Part shown: positions 34,479-43,387 of the stretch, piece by piece | Numbering within the stretch: the first letter of the stretch is position 1 | How the letters are laid out: every line of letters begins with the position of its first letter | NCBI GenBank assembly: GCA_902571235.1 | Contig: CACGBI010000006.1 | Span: 1 to 57,708, forward strand | Direction: 5' to 3' | Length of the DNA stretch: 57,708 nucleotides | From: an uncultured Pelagibacteraceae bacterium | Lineage (GTDB): Bacteria > Pseudomonadota > Alphaproteobacteria > Pelagibacterales > Pelagibacteraceae | The notes under the pieces: generated by a model | Told to the model about the DNA's origin: nothing | The model's input: the letters and a program-made list of their open reading frames with translations, nothing else | Databases searched by the model: none | Program-made: the position numbers and the translations under genes

Positions 34479-34915
34479 TGATTAAGTTTTTTAAAATATT
34501 CATATTTTTACTGCTCACATTTGTTTTTTTCAATGTTGCTTCAGCTAAAGAAGGTTTTTTTAATGAAGGAGTAAAATTATTTGATGCTAAAAAATATGAT
34601 GAGGCAAAATTTTTATTTGAAAGAAGCATCGTATTTGAGCCTAAACATGCAAAGTCGTATTTATATCTAGCCAAAATTTACAAAGAAAAAGAGGATCAAA
34701 AAAAAGAAGAAAAAAATTTAGAAACAACATTACTGATAGACCCTGTTAATGAAGAGGCAATTTTAATGTTAATGGAAATTGGAATTGAAAAAACAAATTA
34801 TTCTAAAGTAAAAGAATTATCAGAAAGATTTTCACAAGTTTGTAAAAATTTATGTAATGAGAATAAAAAAATTTTGCAGGACTTAAAAAATTTAGAACCA
34901 AAAAATGAGTCTTGA
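34478..34915 (+). CDS. Exported TPR-repeat protein
   Basis: The 145-residue protein has a signal peptide (about 1-23, cleavage near ASA-KE) and about two to three tetratricopeptide repeats, e.g. [24 protein letters not shown] and [19 protein letters not shown] proteins act as scaffolds. Its ATG overlaps the guaB stop (TAATG), and its end overlaps the guaA start by 11 nt, so it is fully embedded in the guanine operon although it is predicted to be periplasmic. No functional link to purines is evident. Confidence 0.75.
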   Translation: MIKFFKIFIFLLLTFVFFNVASAKEGFFNEGVKLFDAKKYDEAKFLFERSIVFEPKHAKSYLYLAKIYKEKEDQKKEEKNLETTLLIDPVNEEAILMLMEIGIEKTNYSKVKELSERFSQVCKNLCNENKKILQDLKNLEPKNES

Positions 34916-36464
34916 TTTAAATCTAAACAAGATCTTAATAATTGATTTTGGCTCTCAATTTACTCAATTAATTGTTAGAAGAATTAGAGAACTTGGGGTT
35001 TATTCTGAGCTAGTTAGTCACAAAAAAATAAAAAGCACCCAAATAAAATCTAATACAAAAGGGATAATTTTCTCAGGAGGACCTTTAAATGTTTATCAAT
35101 TAAATAATAATTTATTTGATAAGAACATATTAAAACTTGATATTCCTATTCTAGGTATATGTTTTGGACATCAAATTTTATCAAAATTTAATGGTGGAAA
35201 AGTCAAACAATCTAAACACAGAGAATTTGGTTTAGCAAATATTTATAAAAGGAATAATAGTTTATTATTCAAAAACTTCTTTAATAAAAAATCTAAAAAA
35301 GTATGGATGAGTCACGCTGATCAAGTTTATAAATTGCCAAAGACATTCAATGTTATTGCATCGAGTGAAAACTCAAAATATGCTGCAGTAGAAAGTAAGA
35401 ACAAAAAATTTTTTGGTGTACAATTTCATCCAGAAGTAACTCACTCTGAAAATGGGAAAAAAATTTTTAGCAACTTTATATCTAAAATTTGTAAAATTAA
35501 AAAAAACTGGTCTCCGAAAGATCAAAAAATTAAGTTAATTAAAGAGGTAAGACAACAAGTTGGTAACAACAAAGTCATTTGTGCTTTGTCAGGTGGGGTA
35601 GATAGTAGTGTTGTTGCCCAACTATTAAACAAAGCTATTGGTAAAAAATTATATTGTATCTTTGTAAATACAGGTCTTTTAAGAAAAAATGAGGAAAAAC
35701 AAGTTGTTAAAACATTTAAAAAGAGGCTAAAAATTAATTTGATTTATGTAAATGCTGAAAAAGAGTTTCTTAGAAAATTAAAAAATGTATCAGATCCAGA
35801 AAAGAAAAGAAAAATTATAGGAAATTTATTTATCAAAATATTTGAACGTTATTCTAAAAAAATTAAAAATGTCAAATACTTAGCTCAAGGAACTCTCTAT
35901 CCAGATTTAATAGAAAGTAAATCTGTTACTGGTAGTCAAACCTCAAAAATTAAATCTCATCATAATGTTGGTGGACTACCAAAAAGAATGAAATTGAAAT
36001 TAGTAGAACCGTTAAAGTTTTTATTTAAAGATGAAGTTAGAAAATTAGGATTAGAATTAAATTTAAATAAAGAAATAATTTCTAGACATCCTTTTCCTGG
36101 CCCTGGTTTAGCAATTCGAATGCCAGGTATAATTACTTTAGAAAAGATAAAAATACTAAAAGAAGCAGATTTTTATTTTATAAATTCTTTAAAAGAAAAT
36201 GGGCTTTATGATAAAATTTGGCAAGCTTATGCTGCGTTACTACCTGTAAAAACTGTGGGTGTTATGGGTGACAATAGAACATATGAATATTTATGTTTGT
36301 TAAGAGCTATTACTTCGGAGGATGGTATGACTGCTGATTTTTATGAATTTAAAAAATCATTTATTCAAGATATTTCAAACAAAATTGTTAATAGCATCAT
36401 AGGAATTAATAGAGTAGTTTATGACGTAACCTCAAAACCTCCAAGTACTATTGAGTTAGAATAA
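34905..36464 (+). CDS. guaA: GMP synthase (glutamine-hydrolysing)
   Basis: GuaA aminates XMP to GMP. The 519-residue protein has a class I glutamine amidotransferase domain (Cys86 in GICFGHQ, and [10 protein letters not shown] with the catalytic His/Glu), the ATP-pyrophosphatase P-loop [10 protein letters not shown], and the C-terminal dimerisation domain ending [17 protein letters not shown]. It overlaps the TPR gene by 11 nt and precedes panB by 2 nt. With guaB it encodes the whole IMP-to-GMP branch. Confidence 0.97.
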   Translation: MSLDLNLNKILIIDFGSQFTQLIVRRIRELGVYSELVSHKKIKSTQIKSNTKGIIFSGGPLNVYQLNNNLFDKNILKLDIPILGICFGHQILSKFNGGKVKQSKHREFGLANIYKRNNSLLFKNFFNKKSKKVWMSHADQVYKLPKTFNVIASSENSKYAAVESKNKKFFGVQFHPEVTHSENGKKIFSNFISKICKIKKNWSPKDQKIKLIKEVRQQVGNNKVICALSGGVDSSVVAQLLNKAIGKKLYCIFVNTGLLRKNEEKQVVKTFKKRLKINLIYVNAEKEFLRKLKNVSDPEKKRKIIGNLFIKIFERYSKKIKNVKYLAQGTLYPDLIESKSVTGSQTSKIKSHHNVGGLPKRMKLKLVEPLKFLFKDEVRKLGLELNLNKEIISRHPFPGPGLAIRMPGIITLEKIKILKEADFYFINSLKENGLYDKIWQAYAALLPVKTVGVMGDNRTYEYLCLLRAITSEDGMTADFYEFKKSFIQDISNKIVNSIIGINRVVYDVTSKPPSTIELE

Positions 36465-36466
36465 AA

Positions 36467-37255
36467 ATGAGTAAAAAAATTAAAGATCTTATTAAAAAAA
36501 AAAATAAATCAAAAATAGTTTGTCTTACAGCTTATTCAAAAAAAATTGCATCAATTTTAGATAACCATTGTGATATTGTATTAGTTGGTGATTCCCTTGG
36601 TTCGGTTCTTTATAGTTATAAATCTACTAAAGAAGTAACTTTAGAAACTATGATTAATCATTCTAAAAGTGTGAGACTTGGGGTAAAAAAATCAATTATG
36701 ATAGTTGATATGCCATACAACACATATCGAAATCCAAGAGAAGCCTTAAAGAATGTAAAATTAGTAATGAAAAAAACTAAATGTGATGGAGTTAAACTAG
36801 AAGGAGGCAAGAAAATTATCCCTGTAATTAAGAGTTTAACTAAAAATAAAATACCTGTAATGGGTCATGTAGGTATTTTACCTCAAACAGATAAAAAATT
36901 TAGTTTTAAAGGAAAAAAGAAAAAAGAGATTAATAAAATTTTAAACGATACTAAACTTTTAGAAACTGCTGGTGCGTTTTCTATTGTACTAGAATGTGTA
37001 GAAACAAAACTTTCAAAACAAATAACTAAAAATATAAATATACCGACAATTGGAATAGGCTCATCTTCAAATTGTGATGGTCAGGTTTTAGTAATTGACG
37101 ATTTAATTGGGATGAGTGATAGCAAATTTAAATTTGTAAAAAAATATGTTGATACAAGTAAAATTATTAATTCTGCAGTTAAAAAATATAAAAATGAGGT
37201 AAAAAATAAACTATTTCCAAAAGCAAAACATTCTTTTGCTAATTTAAAATATTAA
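36467..37255 (+). CDS. panB: 3-methyl-2-oxobutanoate hydroxymethyltransferase
   Basis: PanB makes ketopantoate from 2-oxoisovalerate and methylene-tetrahydrofolate in pantothenate/CoA synthesis. The 262-residue protein has the metal site VLVGDSLGSVLY, VDMPYNTYRNP, the VKLEGG segment with substrate-binding residues, and GHVGILPQ. It is the last gene of the guanine operon; panC is not adjacent. Its stop overlaps the convergent aldehyde dehydrogenase stop by 4 nt. I recall SAR11 genomes as having an incomplete pantothenate pathway, so whether panB serves a full route here cannot be told. Confidence 0.94.
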   Translation: MSKKIKDLIKKKNKSKIVCLTAYSKKIASILDNHCDIVLVGDSLGSVLYSYKSTKEVTLETMINHSKSVRLGVKKSIMIVDMPYNTYRNPREALKNVKLVMKKTKCDGVKLEGGKKIIPVIKSLTKNKIPVMGHVGILPQTDKKFSFKGKKKKEINKILNDTKLLETAGAFSIVLECVETKLSKQITKNINIPTIGIGSSSNCDGQVLVIDDLIGMSDSKFKFVKKYVDTSKIINSAVKKYKNEVKNKLFPKAKHSFANLKY

Positions 37256-38733
37256 CCCATTGTAAATGGATCAGTCATTGGTTTTTCTGACGAGTTATAC
37301 CATGTGGTCTTTATTCTAGTGTACTCTTTAATAGATTCAATCCCAGCCTCTTTACCATAACCACTATCCTTGATACCCCCAAAAGGAGCCATTGGAGAGA
37401 TCAATCTGTAAGTATTTATAAAAACAATACCAGCACGAATAGCTTTTGATACCCGTAAGCCACGTGCAAAGTTAGATGTATAAACTCCAGATGAAAGTCC
37501 ATATTTATTATCATTCATTTTTTTTATTACCTCATCTTCTTTATCAAACTTCATAACAGATAATATTGGACCAAATAATTCATTTTCTGCAACAGGAAGG
37601 TTATGATTTTTACATTCAATAATCGTTGCTGGAAAGTAGTAACCTTTATTTGATACTGAAGATCTTTTTCCACCACATCTAATTTTTCCACCTTGTTCAA
37701 TAGTAGATTTAATATTTTTTTCTATATTCTCTAACTGTTTAAAACTATTTAATGGCCCCATTTGAGTTTCTTTTTCCATCGGACCACCCAATTTTATATT
37801 TTCAGCTTTGGAAATTAATTTTTTTAAAAATTCATCATAAATATTAGATTGTAAATAAAGTCTTGATCCTGCAATACAACTTTGACCACTTGCTCCAAAT
37901 ATTCCTGCAGTTATTCCATTTAAAGCATTTTCTTGGTCGGCATCATCAAATACTACAACCGGACTTTTACCACCTAGTTCTAAACTTACTTGAGATAAAT
38001 TTTCAGCTGAATTTTTCACAATATGTTTTGCAGTTTCAGGTCCGCCTGTAAAAGCAATTCTTTCTACAAGATTATGAGTAGTTAAAGCTTTACCACACGG
38101 CTCACCTAAACCAGTAATGATATTAATCACTCCTTTTGGTATCCCAGTTTTATGAATTAATTTTGCAAACTCTAATAGAGTCACAGGGGCAAGCTCAGAT
38201 GCTTTGATTACAACAGTATTTCCCATGGCAAGAGCTGGTGCAAGTTTAACTGCAGTTAAAAGCATTTGAGAATTCCAAGGAATAATTGCAGCCACAACAC
38301 CGATAGGTATTCTTGTCGTTGTAACTTGCATATCTGGTTTATCTATTGGGACAACAGTTCCTTCCACCTTGTCAGCTAAACCTGCAAAGTAGTCATAATA
38401 TTCTGCAATATAATTTGCTTGGGTTTTTGTTTCTCTATAAAGTTTTCCAGTATCGATAGTTTCTATTTTTCCAAGATGTTCAGCATTAGCTCTAAGTTGA
38501 TCAGCAATTAATTTTAAATATTTTGCTCTTTCTCTTGGATGAAGTGTAGACCAATTATTTTCAAAAGCTTTTTGAGCTGATTGAACAGCTTTATCCACAT
38601 CTTTTTCATTGGCCTCAGGAACTGTTGCCCAAACCTCATTATTCTCAGGATTTAATGTTTCAATTTTTTTTCCAGTAGATGAATCTACCCATTCACCATT
38701 AATATACATTTTAAAATTCTGAATTTTTGACAT
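37252..38733 (-). CDS. NAD(P)-dependent aldehyde dehydrogenase of the catabolic locus
   Basis: The 493-residue ALDH has the cofactor/active-site motifs ELGGKSPVVVF (Glu general base) and GQSCIAGSR (nucleophilic Cys), and IIPWNSQML near the substrate tunnel. It would oxidise an aldehyde to an acid. It is the last gene of a minus-strand unit with an alpha/beta hydrolase, a PF06684 protein and a flavin monooxygenase, with 0-4 nt between genes. The sequence class is close to betaine/5-hydroxy-aldehyde dehydrogenases; the real substrate is unknown but should be an intermediate made by its neighbours. Confidence 0.88.
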   Translation of the reverse strand: MSKIQNFKMYINGEWVDSSTGKKIETLNPENNEVWATVPEANEKDVDKAVQSAQKAFENNWSTLHPRERAKYLKLIADQLRANAEHLGKIETIDTGKLYRETKTQANYIAEYYDYFAGLADKVEGTVVPIDKPDMQVTTTRIPIGVVAAIIPWNSQMLLTAVKLAPALAMGNTVVIKASELAPVTLLEFAKLIHKTGIPKGVINIITGLGEPCGKALTTHNLVERIAFTGGPETAKHIVKNSAENLSQVSLELGGKSPVVVFDDADQENALNGITAGIFGASGQSCIAGSRLYLQSNIYDEFLKKLISKAENIKLGGPMEKETQMGPLNSFKQLENIEKNIKSTIEQGGKIRCGGKRSSVSNKGYYFPATIIECKNHNLPVAENELFGPILSVMKFDKEDEVIKKMNDNKYGLSSGVYTSNFARGLRVSKAIRAGIVFINTYRLISPMAPFGGIKDSGYGKEAGIESIKEYTRIKTTWYNSSEKPMTDPFTMG

Positions 38734-39516
38734 CTAATTATTAATAAAATTTTTAATTTTCATATTAACATCATCTGCACATTCTATACTACAAAGATGT
38801 TTTCCATTTTGAATTTCAATATAAATAGAATTAATAAGGTCTTTAACCAATTCTTTAGACATTGCTGGAGTTGAACCAACATCATCTGAACCAGTCATTA
38901 CTAAAGTCTTTGTTTGTATCTTTTTTATGGCTTCAAAATCATCATAATGATTAGCAAATAACTCATAAGCTTTAAGAAAGTTTTTGTGATCCTTCGGATC
39001 TTTATTTAAGATATTCATAAAGAAATCATAAGTTTTTGGATTATTTTCAAGGTATTTGTCACTAAACCATCTTTTTAGAGCTTGTTTAGATATTGGTTTA
39101 TTTAATTTTGCTTGATTAAATCTATCTAACACAAGAGATCTTTCTTGCTCTGATCTTTTGTAAGTAGTGCCAATTAATATAAGTTTTTCAACTTTTTTTT
39201 GAAAATTTGAGGAAAAATCTAAAGCAATCAAAGACCCTAAAGAAAAACCTATAAGGTTTATTTTTTCTATTTTTAAGTGTTCTAAAATTTCTAAAAGTTG
39301 ATTTGAAAAATCTCTTAAACTTAATTTATCTTTATTACATGGGGTCTTTCCATGTCCTAATAAATCATAAGCTAAAGTTGAGTATTCATTAAAATAACTT
39401 ATTTGACTTCTCCACATTTGATGATCAATACCAACTCCATGAATGAATATAAGAGGGACAGTATCTTTTTTATTAAATAAATAACAATTTTGATTTGGAT
39501 CAAAATTTAAAGACAT
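38734..39516 (-). CDS. Alpha/beta hydrolase
   Basis: The 260-residue protein has the alpha/beta hydrolase fold with oxyanion motif FIHGVGIDHQMW, the nucleophile elbow GFSLGS (Ser of GxSxG), an Asp in VMTGSDDVGST, and the catalytic His near GKHLCSIE. It resembles 3-oxoadipate enol-lactonase and carboxylesterases in layout. It abuts the aldehyde dehydrogenase gene (38733/38734) and lies 4 nt after the PF06684 gene. In this unit it probably opens or deacylates a ring-cleavage product. Confidence 0.85.
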   Translation of the reverse strand: MSLNFDPNQNCYLFNKKDTVPLIFIHGVGIDHQMWRSQISYFNEYSTLAYDLLGHGKTPCNKDKLSLRDFSNQLLEILEHLKIEKINLIGFSLGSLIALDFSSNFQKKVEKLILIGTTYKRSEQERSLVLDRFNQAKLNKPISKQALKRWFSDKYLENNPKTYDFFMNILNKDPKDHKNFLKAYELFANHYDDFEAIKKIQTKTLVMTGSDDVGSTPAMSKELVKDLINSIYIEIQNGKHLCSIECADDVNMKIKNFINN

Positions 39517-39520
39517 TAGA

Positions 39521-40108
39521 TTATTTGGGATCTAAACCCATTTCTTTCATGTCTTGATAACGATCTCCGGTTCTCGCATGTGCTCGACCACTTGATGCAC
39601 CACCAATCGCAATTACGATTTCATCATCAAACGGAGCATCATGAATAGTAAATTCATGAGTTAAATAATAAGGTCTTAAACCAGAGTCCGTTTTATGCAT
39701 CATAGGGATGGATATTTTAGATCCTGCTGGACCTCTTGTGTTTGTAAAACTTAAATATGAAGTACCACCAACAGCATCTCTAAATTTATTACCAAATCTT
39801 AAAGTATGAATAAAGGCTGACGCATGTTCTATTTCACCATTCAATCCTACAGTCCCAGCTTTTCCATAAGCTAAAATTTTTTCAGGTGATCCAATTTCTT
39901 TTATTAATTCTGGAACTAAAATATCACCAAGCTTAGGTGCCAAATCTAAAATAATTGGTTTTAAGTCTTCAACAAATCCTTTACCAGACCAAGGATTTTT
40001 AAACACAGCTGCTACTGAAACTAATAAAACTGGTTCTTTAGCTTCTTTACCACCTTCAATAAAAGTTTTATCAACGAACTTTGTAAACTTCCGCAATTCA
40101 AGTTTCAC
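39521..40108 (-). CDS. PF06684 (amino acid synthesis, DUF1185) family protein
   Basis: The 195-residue protein matches the family named amino acid synthesis protein from structures with a variant chorismate mutase-like fold; the true activity is unknown. Visible conserved parts are GKAGTVGLNGEIEHASAFIHTLRFGNKFRD, NTRGPAG, THEFTIHDAP and the C-terminal GGASSGRAHARTGDR. It abuts the start of the flavin monooxygenase stop region (1-nt overlap at 40108). Its fixed place between monooxygenase and hydrolase suggests it acts on the same intermediate or supports the monooxygenase. Confidence 0.8.
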   Translation of the reverse strand: MKLELRKFTKFVDKTFIEGGKEAKEPVLLVSVAAVFKNPWSGKGFVEDLKPIILDLAPKLGDILVPELIKEIGSPEKILAYGKAGTVGLNGEIEHASAFIHTLRFGNKFRDAVGGTSYLSFTNTRGPAGSKISIPMMHKTDSGLRPYYLTHEFTIHDAPFDDEIVIAIGGASSGRAHARTGDRYQDMKEMGLDPK

Positions 40109-41274
40109 TAACTAGCTTTCTCTATATTGTCGTTATCAAAATTAATTTTAGGTATCACTTCATCATTAAACAGTTTTATACTTCTCATACAAGCTTTATG
40201 GTCAATACCCGGGAAGTTTGACCAGACTTGCAAGTTTTGTAAATTCAATTCAGACTTTAATTCATTAATTTTATTTACAACATACTCAGGTGTACCAAAT
40301 AATAAATTTCTTTTATGTAAGAAATCATAATTTAAAAGGTCTAATTTATGTTTTGTCTCTGGTAATTCTTCACCTGGATCCATATGATTTCCTAATCCTC
40401 TCCAGTGACAAACCCATCTCATATAATTTATTATATGTTCACCAGCTAATTTTTCTGCTTCTTCCATAGTTTCTGCAACAAACATATCTCTGACTAAAGA
40501 AATTCCTTCTCCTAATGGAACATCTCTATTTTCAGCTTTAGATTTTGCATCTCTATATATCTCAAATCTTTTCTTTAAAGCTTTGACAGTTGGAATCCAC
40601 ATTATAGTATTCAAACCATTTTGAGCAGCCCATTCAATTGATCTTGCACCATCTACTACCTGCCAAATTGGAGGATGAGGCGCTTGTTTTGGTTTTGGAA
40701 CAATACTTATCTTTTTAATTTCATTTGTTTTTGTATCTAAAAATTTTTCACTGGGTGGACTCATATCATGTTGCCAAACAAAATTTGGTGATGGGTAAGT
40801 ATAAAATTCACCTTTGTGACTAAAAAATTCTTCAGTCCAAGCTTTTTTCATTATAGTTAATGTTTCATCAAATAATCTAAAGTTTTTAGCCTGATCTTTA
40901 AGGTCAGCCTCTTTATTCATATTAATTGCTTCCCTTCCATAAATACCTCTACCAATTCCAACTTCAACTCTTCCATTTGATAATTGATCTAATAAGGCAA
41001 TGTCTTCTGCTAATCTTATTGGGTTATGGAAAGTGATAACATTACAAGCTTGTCCTATTCTAATTTGTTTAGTTCTCGCAGCTGCATCAACACCCATCAT
41101 TAAAGGGTTTGTGCAAGACTCCATTCCTTCATGATTAAAGTGATGTTCAGTATACCATATGGAGTTCCAATTATTTGCATCACAATAAGTAGTGATCTCT
41201 TTTGTTTCATCTAATAATTGTTGATAGGGTTTGTGATCCCAGTTTGTGGTATTGCAAAAGTAACCAAATTTCAT
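40108..41274 (-). CDS. Luciferase-like (LLM) flavin-dependent monooxygenase
   Basis: The 388-residue protein is a bacterial luciferase-family TIM-barrel oxygenase that uses reduced FMN and O2. Typical blocks are SIWYTEHHF at the flavin site, IRIGQACNVITFHNPIRLAEDIALLDQLSNGR, and VEVGIGRG. It would insert an oxygen atom or cleave a C-N, C-C or C-S bond. It needs reduced flavin from a reductase not found in this locus. It is the first gene of the minus-strand unit, with a strong AAGGAGGTTC-type ribosome site (41274-41284), and faces the plus-strand EutA-like gene across 140 nt. Confidence 0.88.
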   Translation of the reverse strand: MKFGYFCNTTNWDHKPYQQLLDETKEITTYCDANNWNSIWYTEHHFNHEGMESCTNPLMMGVDAAARTKQIRIGQACNVITFHNPIRLAEDIALLDQLSNGRVEVGIGRGIYGREAINMNKEADLKDQAKNFRLFDETLTIMKKAWTEEFFSHKGEFYTYPSPNFVWQHDMSPPSEKFLDTKTNEIKKISIVPKPKQAPHPPIWQVVDGARSIEWAAQNGLNTIMWIPTVKALKKRFEIYRDAKSKAENRDVPLGEGISLVRDMFVAETMEEAEKLAGEHIINYMRWVCHWRGLGNHMDPGEELPETKHKLDLLNYDFLHKRNLLFGTPEYVVNKINELKSELNLQNLQVWSNFPGIDHKACMRSIKLFNDEVIPKINFDNDNIEKAS

Positions 41275-41414
41275 TCGAACCTCCTTAAATAATTAAATCT
41301 AAGACGATTGATCCCACTTTCGTATTTTGTAAATATCGACGAGTTATGTATCGCTCAATTAAGACTGTAATTTAACTAGACTATTTAATCAATATATATT
41401 TAATCAAGCTTTAA
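41275..41414. promoter_or_regulatory. Divergent intergenic region of the catabolic locus
   Basis: This 140-nt region separates the two divergent arms and should hold both promoters. A long AGGAGG ribosome site for the monooxygenase is visible at its left edge. I see no convincing exact dyad or riboswitch and no regulator gene beside it, so control is probably by a distant or global regulator. Confidence 0.4.
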
Positions 41415-42158
41415 ATGAAATTAACTAAGATAGAACCAAAATATCTAAAAAATCATAATCCAAGGGTAGGGTTAATTACACTAGCTAGTGATTTTAGAAT
41501 CGAAAAAGATTTTAATAATGTAATTTATGGTAAGGACATAGATTTATACTGCAACAGAATTAAATGCTACAATCCTTTAACAAATGAAACATTAAAAAAA
41601 ATGGCAGATGATATTCCAAATGTTACCAAGGAAATTTTACCAGATCAAAAATTGGACTGTGTTGCTTATGGATGTACCTCAGGAACAATTGCTGCAGGGT
41701 ATAAATCAATTTTTGAGAAAGTAAACTCAGCAAAACCAAATACTAAAGTAACAACTCCAATAACATCAGCAATAAATGCATTAAAAACTCTAAAGATAAA
41801 AAAATTATCAATTTTTACTCCTTATACTGATGAAATAAATCAATCAGTAATTAATTATTTTAAAAAAGAAAATATAGAAATTGATGAACTTTCGTATTTT
41901 GACATAGCCTCTGATCTTGACATCGGTAAAGTTGATCCTCAACATATATTTGATACACTTACAAAAATAGACTTAACTAAAAGCGATGCTCTATTTGTTT
42001 CTTGCACTGCATTACCAGTACTCTCAGTAATTGCTGAATTAGAAAAAAAAATTAGCAAAGTTGTTTTATCAAGTAACCAAACTTTAATTTGGGATACTCT
42101 TAAAGAAATTAATTATAATAATAAAGTTGAAGGTTTTGGTGAATTATTTAATAATTAA
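41415..42158 (+). CDS. Asp/Glu racemase superfamily protein (EutA/maleate isomerase-like)
   Basis: The 247-residue protein has the two-cysteine active site of the superfamily: Cys87 (VAYGCTSGT) and Cys197 (FVSCTALP). Relatives are maleate isomerase, arylmalonate decarboxylase and EutA of the ectoine utilisation operon. It is followed 3 nt later by an M24 EutD/DoeA-like gene. EutA and EutD are neighbours in known ectoine operons, which supports the EutA-like reading, but cis/trans isomerisation of a maleate-like ring-cleavage product would fit the monooxygenase arm equally well. Confidence 0.78.
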   Translation: MKLTKIEPKYLKNHNPRVGLITLASDFRIEKDFNNVIYGKDIDLYCNRIKCYNPLTNETLKKMADDIPNVTKEILPDQKLDCVAYGCTSGTIAAGYKSIFEKVNSAKPNTKVTTPITSAINALKTLKIKKLSIFTPYTDEINQSVINYFKKENIEIDELSYFDIASDLDIGKVDPQHIFDTLTKIDLTKSDALFVSCTALPVLSVIAELEKKISKVVLSSNQTLIWDTLKEINYNNKVEGFGELFNN

Positions 42159-42161
42159 ATT

Positions 42162-43331
42162 ATGAATTTTACTAATGAAGAATACAAATCAAGATTAAAA
42201 AAAGTTCAAGCTTCAATGCAAAAAAAAGGTATTGAACTTTTAATTTCACAAGACCCGTCTAACATGAATTATTTAACTGGTTACGATGCTTGGTCATTTT
42301 ATTATGCTCAATGTGTAATAGTGCACGTTAATGCTGATGAACCGATTTGTTTTGTTAGAAATCAAGATGCAGGTGGTGCATATATTAAAACTTATCTTAA
42401 GGATGAAAATATAATTAAGTATCATGAGAAATATATTCATACTTGGCCACTACATCCTTATGACGCACTTGTAGATCTTATTAAAGAGAGAAAGTGGGAC
42501 AAACTTTCTATAGGACTAGAAATGGATAGCCATTATTTCACAGCTTATTGTTATGAAAAAATAAAACAAGGTTTGCCTAACGCAAGAGTTTTAGATTGTG
42601 AAAGATTAGTTAATTGGGTGAGAGTTGTTAAATCAGATACAGAAATAAAATTTATGAAAGCAGCAGCTCAAATTACTGAATTAGGAATGAAGAAAGCTTT
42701 TGATGCTATTAGCCCTGGTGTAAGACAATGTGATGCAGTTTCAGAAATTTATACCACTTTAATAAAAGGAACACCTGAATTTGGAGGTGATTATTCATCT
42801 ATAGTTCCAATGATACCAACAGGAAAAGGTACATCGGCTTCACATTTAACTTGGTCAGAAGACAAATTTGTGGAGGGAGAAGCTACAATTATTGAATTAT
42901 CAGGAGTTAATAAAAAATATCATTGTCCGATGGCTAGAACAGTTTTACTTGGTAAACCAGATCAAAAGAAAATCGAGACAATGAAGAAAACAAACGAGGC
43001 ACTTCAAGCTGGTATTGATCAAGTAAAACCAGGCAATACTGCAGATGATGTTGCTCAAGCATTTTGGAAAATATTAGACAAATATGGAATTGAAAAAACT
43101 TCAAGAACTGGATACTCGATTGGCATTGGTTATCCACCAGATTGGGGAGAACATACTTTAAATATTTCTAAAGGTGATATGACAGAATTACAACCTAACG
43201 TTACTTTTCATATGATTGCAGTAATGCAATTTGGAAATTGGGGAGTAGAGGCTTCAGAAGCTATAAGAGTAACAGAAGAAGGATCAGAATTATTTTGTAA
43301 TTTTTCTAAAGAACTTCATATTAAAAGCTAG
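42162..43331 (+). CDS. M24 family hydrolase, EutD/DoeA (ectoine hydrolase)-like
   Basis: The 389-residue pita-bread protein resembles ectoine hydrolase DoeA/EutD along its length: SNMNYLTGYDAWSFY, HLTW (228-231), and GYSIGIGYPPDWGEHT (318-332) match what I recall of DoeA. The metal ligands of M24 aminopeptidases are missing: the usual DAG...D region reads ELSG (245-248) and CPMART (255-260), as in the metal-free creatinase/EutD branch, so a peptidase label would be wrong. It likely hydrolyses a cyclic amidine or C-N bond. EutE/DoeB, the usual partner deacetylase, is not in the window. Confidence 0.8.
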   Translation: MNFTNEEYKSRLKKVQASMQKKGIELLISQDPSNMNYLTGYDAWSFYYAQCVIVHVNADEPICFVRNQDAGGAYIKTYLKDENIIKYHEKYIHTWPLHPYDALVDLIKERKWDKLSIGLEMDSHYFTAYCYEKIKQGLPNARVLDCERLVNWVRVVKSDTEIKFMKAAAQITELGMKKAFDAISPGVRQCDAVSEIYTTLIKGTPEFGGDYSSIVPMIPTGKGTSASHLTWSEDKFVEGEATIIELSGVNKKYHCPMARTVLLGKPDQKKIETMKKTNEALQAGIDQVKPGNTADDVAQAFWKILDKYGIEKTSRTGYSIGIGYPPDWGEHTLNISKGDMTELQPNVTFHMIAVMQFGNWGVEASEAIRVTEEGSELFCNFSKELHIKS

Positions 43332-43387
43332 TTATTAAGGGTTGATATTTATTGCCACAAATGTTTTAAATTCATGAAATTATTTCA

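Noticed and set aside
42162-43331. Xaa-Pro aminopeptidase annotation for the M24 protein
   Set aside because: The metal-binding aspartates and surrounding motif of aminopeptidase P are missing, while EutD/DoeA motifs are present.
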